64,000 bases of DNA from Lineus longissimus (taxonomy: Eukaryota; Nemertea; Pilidiophora; Heteronemertea; Lineidae), in NCBI RefSeq assembly GCF_910592395.1, contig NC_088320.1, forward strand, positions 4,216,001 to 4,280,000, given 5' to 3'. The position numbers were made by a program, and so were the translations under genes. This document shows positions 60,301 through 64,000 of this stretch, piece by piece. Position 1 is the first letter of the stretch, and each line of letters opens with the position of its first letter. The notes below the pieces were generated by a model. It ran no database searches and had not been told where the DNA came from. It saw nothing but the letters and a program-made list of their open reading frames with translations.

Positions 60301-61549
60301 TGAATCGCGTAAATAACTTCACGCAGGTCTTGAGGACACCAGACCTTTGTATTTCGTACTTCGTCGTTCGGGTTGCGAAACCTGCCTAATATCCATTTAA
60401 ATTCACCCCGGGTAATGACAAAAAAGTGGTGTGAGTTGATGTTTGTTTTAGTAGGAGGACGAACCTGAAAACACCAACGTTGACCTTTGACTTCCCGATG
60501 GGAAAGGCTCCAATCATTTTGTTAACAAACTGCTTCAACGTGTTGAAGTTGGTCCTACCCACAGTTGACGAAGAGTCAATGATGAAGTACAGATCCACGT
60601 AAGCATTGGCGTTGCATGCTGAAAATAAAAATGAAATTGGAAGTCGACCTCAGTGTTGAAAGGTCACTAAATGTAGTTGTTTTTAATTATATTTTTCTTG
60701 GTAATTTTCTTTCCTAGTTCGATTTATTTTCTTTTTCCTCTCTGATTTCTTTCGACCGGGTGATAATTTATCCGACCACACAGTACAACTTTGGAAGAAA
60801 TAGATATTTGGTACTATTAATTTGTATACACTGAACCAAGGGTATTCAACTGCCAAGGTCCAACGCAAAGAACATTGCAAAATTTTATTTTTTCATGCGG
60901 CGACTTCTTTTCTTGTGATATCATAAAATGCATGGTTGACACTGACAGCTGGGTTACTGCACCTCGAGTAAAATATTTGCTGAATGACGTGCCACGAATA
61001 AAAAAGAAAGCCGCTCTTTGGGCAAATGCCCCGTGTGAGGATCGAACTCACGACCTTCAGATTATGAGACTGACGCGCTGCCTACTGCGCTAACGAGGCG
61101 GCTGAATGGTGACTCTGTGGAAACCAGCAATCTCATATTTCCCGGAAGTAGAGTCCAGTGATTGATCATTTTGTTATGCAGGGTGTCTCAATACAAATCG
61201 CTAAGTTTTCAATCGACTATGTACCCCGTCAGCATTAAAATGTGCTCTTGTCCGCCCCGTACAACAGAAGAATCGGGCCGTTGGGATGTTCTTCCTGTTG
61301 ATACAGAAGGTTCTTCCTCGGATGCACTAGTGATGATTCTATTCAAAGTACACAATATTCAACTTTAACTTGACAGAACAACGAAAAACAAAGCGCCACA
61401 TCGCAAAACCGTAAAGAGATTAGGGAACACCATTATCAGAATGATGATCAGTTCAACAAAAACTCACTGGCAGCCCTTGTGTCTTCGATATTAACCGTCA
61501 ATACCACTGCAGCAATGGCAAGAAACCTCAATCCACCTGTTATCGGCAT
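54347..61549 (-). CDS. Secreted VWA-PAN-VWA-PAN-VWA protein, 15 exons (short form)
   Basis: Minus-strand exons: 61549-61468, 60618-60465, 60132-59995, 59672-59365, 59209-58916, 58563-58430, 58088-57931, 57706-57544, 57161-56987, 56671-56420, 56075-56007, 55742-55451, 55148-54850, 54660-54625 and 54414-54347. All splice phases match, giving 873 residues. Order: signal peptide (1-27), VWA1 (29-215), PAN/apple-like 1 (228-300), VWA2 (327-510), PAN-like 2 (537-619), Thr/Pro linker (620-642), VWA3 (644-825), Thr linker and a short polar end (NQQQFN). VWA domains bind ligands through a metal site (MIDAS); matrilin-like matrix proteins are built in a similar way. Each VWA is bracketed by a Cys pair. 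Exons 3 and 12 use GTAC-type donors and exon 2 a GTTC donor, the weakest calls. Function as an extracellular adhesion or matrix protein is inferred. Confidence 0.87.
54850..55742 (-). other. VWA domain 3 (exons 12-13)
   Basis: Residues 644-825. MIDAS DGSSS (Asp657) and FITDG are intact; the threonine loop reads TGGPSFA with Ser and Ala. It has two coding exons where VWA1 has three and VWA2 has four. The exon 12 donor GTACGT gives the join ELNTV-GFTMMYG, parallel to the joins in VWA1 and VWA2. Confidence 0.85.
56420..56671 (-). other. PAN/apple-like domain 2 (exon 10)
   Basis: One phase-1 to phase-1 exon of 252 bases. ECRDYCMKLKVCTAVDW aligns with CSEYCLYDPTCTAADW of exon 5, followed by RICLVHKA as in RCVKHRA, and a closing Cys in KACF. 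The two exons are clearly duplicates. Confidence 0.78.
56987..58563 (-). other. VWA domain 2 (exons 6-9), canonical MIDAS
   Basis: Residues 327-510. DASGS (Asp340), TGGGTRT and VLVTDG all match the MIDAS consensus, so this is the domain most likely to bind a metal and ligand. It ends with the Cys of NLCHSVN, then a Pro-rich linker (NPPAPPTPDPA). Confidence 0.88.
58916..59209 (-). other. PAN/apple-like domain 1 and Thr/Pro linker (exon 5)
   Basis: One phase-1 to phase-1 exon. Cysteines fall in the order ECIEW-like start, DCSEYCLYDPTCTAADW, RCVKH and a later TKC, close to the PAN pattern C-x3-C with a C-x2-W/F core. The exon then ends in TTPMPTTPDPGK, a linker. The symmetric phase makes it a shuffled module. 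Confidence 0.75.
59365..60618 (-). other. VWA domain 1 (exons 2-4)
   Basis: Residues 29-215. MIDAS motif reads DSSST (Asp42), so the last position is Thr where Ser is usual. The threonine loop is RRGGSSIF, with Ser for Thr, and the third site is VTDS where VTDG is usual. Metal binding may be altered. The domain starts with Cys29 and ends with the Cys of TFCWHIN. Confidence 0.85.
61028..61099 (-). tRNA. tRNA-Met (CAT), copy 2, nested in VWA-gene intron 1
   Basis: Identical in the 72 bases to copy 1 at 50540-50611, same strand. It lies in the 849-base first intron of the VWA gene. Flanking words (ACGTGCCAC-AATAAAAA and GGGCAAAT) are shared with copy 1, so a segment larger than the tRNA was duplicated. 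A T run (TTTCTTTTTTATT) follows for Pol III termination. Confidence 0.95.
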
Positions 61550-64000
61550 CTTGGTGGTCGTATGTATCCTCCCAAAACACCACTGACGTATTTAATCTTT
61601 TCCGCAACTTTTAAAGGACTTAAGGAGAAGTCGGACCAGAGTCCTTTGCGCTTGAGTCTTAACCAATAAAAGCTCCCCATGAATACTGCAGCGGTCTGAA
61701 AGGGTTAATATACTTTAAAGAAGTGCTGAAGGAAATGATTTTATCGAAAGATTATCGTCCATTTGTGGCTTTGGTTAATCTGAATAAATGATGAAAAATT
61801 CATAGCAAGTTGGGAAAAAAATCATCGGATGTGCTTTTAGAAAATATGAATAAAACATACAAAGTCATGTAATGAAGCTGATGTGATGACCAAAGTGGTT
61901 TTAGATACGTCATATCCAACCTCAATTTTCTACCCCGGCGCCAGGTACGTTTTATTACAAGCAATAAAATGTCCAATGCTCAAATATTGGAAGAGTTTTG
62001 CCACGTTTGATGAGTTATATATTAGCTTACAACATAACTTATTCATTTCTATGATAATGTTCTGACTTAAGCCTTTTTTTCCTGAACAGTTGACGTCTTT
62101 GACTGATATCAACTGCACTTTTACAGCATGGTCCATATTTGCATTTTTCTACCAGAAGATCAACTAACATTCCATTTCAATGGCTGAACAAATACACAAA
62201 TCTGCTCCTCCAAGGCAACTTCGTGAAGTGATTGTTTAAAGAAGGAAAGTCTTCATGCTGTTATCGTTAGTGTGGTGTTCAACATATATATTTTATCGTC
62301 CACTAAATAAGACATGTACGGCCTTGTGAGCCTTGAAGGTATTCTTGTCATGGTAATGATTAATCTGTGGCACAGTCTGTTTCACTTAAGGACATGAAGA
62401 TGGCGTCGTACATAGACCATTGCGCTAATTGCAATCATCTCTCATGGTCAACTAAATAAGGAGCCTGGTTGACCTCTGCTAATGGGAGATGAAGTAAAAC
62501 ATTGGCAGACATTTCGATTACCCTACATTTCGGGCGAACGTTATATACATAACACTTCGATCAGTTTTAATTTGCGCCATGTTGGCAAATGTCAGCCTCT
62601 CCATCACCAACCATTTCCTCTATCCCTCAGCAATTCCACGATAAACGTGTACGTGACTAGGGGATAGAATACCAGCACAGGGTCGTAGCCTAGCTACCTT
62701 CAGGCAGCATCTGTCTCCACTGTCTCTTGTACTTCTGATAACGTCGATATCGCAGCCTTCTATTCATGGACAAACCGGGGATTTATCACGTTGAGGAGAT
62801 TTGCCGGTTGTATCTATGGGCACGTCTCGGATATGTTGAGACATCAGGGAAGTCCTCCATGCCCGTTTTACTATCCGCACGATTAGTAACCTCACCATGT
62901 CATGTTGGTATCTTATGGATCGTTAGATAGAAAAGGAACAAATTGGATGGTTTTTTTACTTGCTTCATGAATACATTTCGTACTCATGATGTGTGTTCAA
63001 GAAACGAATACCAACACTAATAGCTGGAAGAGTGTTTTTTTCCATTTTCTTCTTGTCGTCATTCCGTAAGTTGTAGGCACAATTAATTAACTCTCAAACA
63101 AGCACATGCGAATACTTTGGGAGCAATGCCTTTGATAATAAAGTTGAAATATGTGTGATGTATATCATATCAAGAATTGACGTCCTTACGTCTCCAAAAA
63201 ACCAAGGATGCCATCAAAGACATTCCTATCTCAAGTTATGATATACACTTTTTAATTTCATTTTTTATCATTGTCAAAACTAGCTAGAGACAACTTCCGC
63301 TCAGTACTGACGGAGTTGATTTCAGTGACTTCGAACGACTTCGTAAAAAATGTGAATGGTGGAAAAACACAAAGTAAAGAAGGAATCCTTTCACTGGTAT
63401 CCTCAACATGTTTCGCACTCTGCATGGATAACTGACTTTGATCAAAATCTTTTTGATAAAATCGGACGGAGATTCGGTCATTTAATTGGTTTCTTTGCTT
63501 TCTAGTAAATATGCAACTTTGATGTTATCAGACCATAGTGAGTTTCTATGGCGTTTGATGCAGCGCGGAAGGAAAAATATCATAATCGGTGTGTGATTAG
63601 AAAAGTTTTTTTTCGAGTAATACTGGCTGAAATGAAACAGGTTATGTTTTATGCCTTTCATCACTCATTATTTGTGGGTCTTTGTTTGACGCAATAACAA
63701 CATGTATTGAACTGTCACCAGAGTACCATCCCATCCTTGAAGCGGAATCATAAAAGCAGAACTTGATTAGGTAGTATGACGTGAGTATGACACGAAAATG
63801 ATATGTGAAATTGTTCAAATCTATCAAAGATATGCAAGCTGTATTTCCTTCGATCGATTATCAAAAGCTCAATACGCCGTCTCAAAGAAAACGCTCCTAG
63901 CAATATGGAACTAGCATTTATTGACCTAAAAGAAGATGCAATTTTTATATCCACTTAAAGCAGCATACTTTCCGAATCTCTTTATGCCATGTTAAGAGGA
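61550..64000. other. 5' flank of the VWA gene; nothing coding
   Basis: No supported exon on either strand. On the minus strand a TTAAATA word about 50 bases upstream of the VWA-gene ATG could act as a TATA-like element, but the transcription start is unknown. Confidence 0.45.

Overview
The window reads as nuclear DNA of a bilaterian animal. Protein genes are broken into short GT-AG exons, introns and intergenic DNA are AT-rich, and tRNA genes are single. Conserved animal domains (homeodomain, rhodopsin-type GPCR, kringle, WAP, VWA, PAN/apple-like, ZIP) are present. The labial-class homeobox together with kringle, PAN and multi-VWA secreted proteins fits an invertebrate deuterostome, and a cephalochordate-like animal is my best guess. 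The species cannot be fixed from the sequence alone.

Layout: (1) 1-13094 is non-coding, with the homeobox exon of Hox1 on the + strand at 13095-13402. The upstream Hox1 exon with the hexapeptide was not found, so the intron is probably longer than 13 kb. (2) 13403-27202 is a gene-poor 3' flank with a nuclear-receptor-type motif cluster at 14676-14706. (3) 27203-28231 is an intronless peptide-type GPCR. (4) 29772-32742 (+) is a six-exon orphan single-pass membrane protein with a poly-Thr stalk. (5) 33771-35601 (+) is a secreted kringle-kringle-half-PAN protein. (6) 36066-36860 (+) is a small secreted WAP protein. (7) 37013-38266 (-) is a half-PAN gene with tandemly duplicated exons. (8) 40701 is tRNA-Asp. 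(9) 41017-43027 (+) is a probable orphan small secreted protein. (10) 43397-46819 is a 993-bp-period array holding four copies of a 444-bp element with 13-bp terminal inverted repeats. (11) 48490-50018 (+) is a ZIP metal transporter. (12) 51783-61549 (-) is a large VWA-PAN gene with three VWA domains and two apparent alternative 3' ends, one secreted and one transmembrane. Two near-identical tRNA-Met genes lie at 50540 and, nested in the first VWA-gene intron, at 61028.

From 29.7 to 61.5 kb nearly every gene encodes a secreted or cell-surface protein, and three of them share PAN/apple-like modules. That suggests a local cluster of extracellular adhesion or defence proteins beside the anterior end of the Hox cluster. 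All multi-exon models were assembled by hand from splice sites, matching codon phase and open frame; none has transcript support here.
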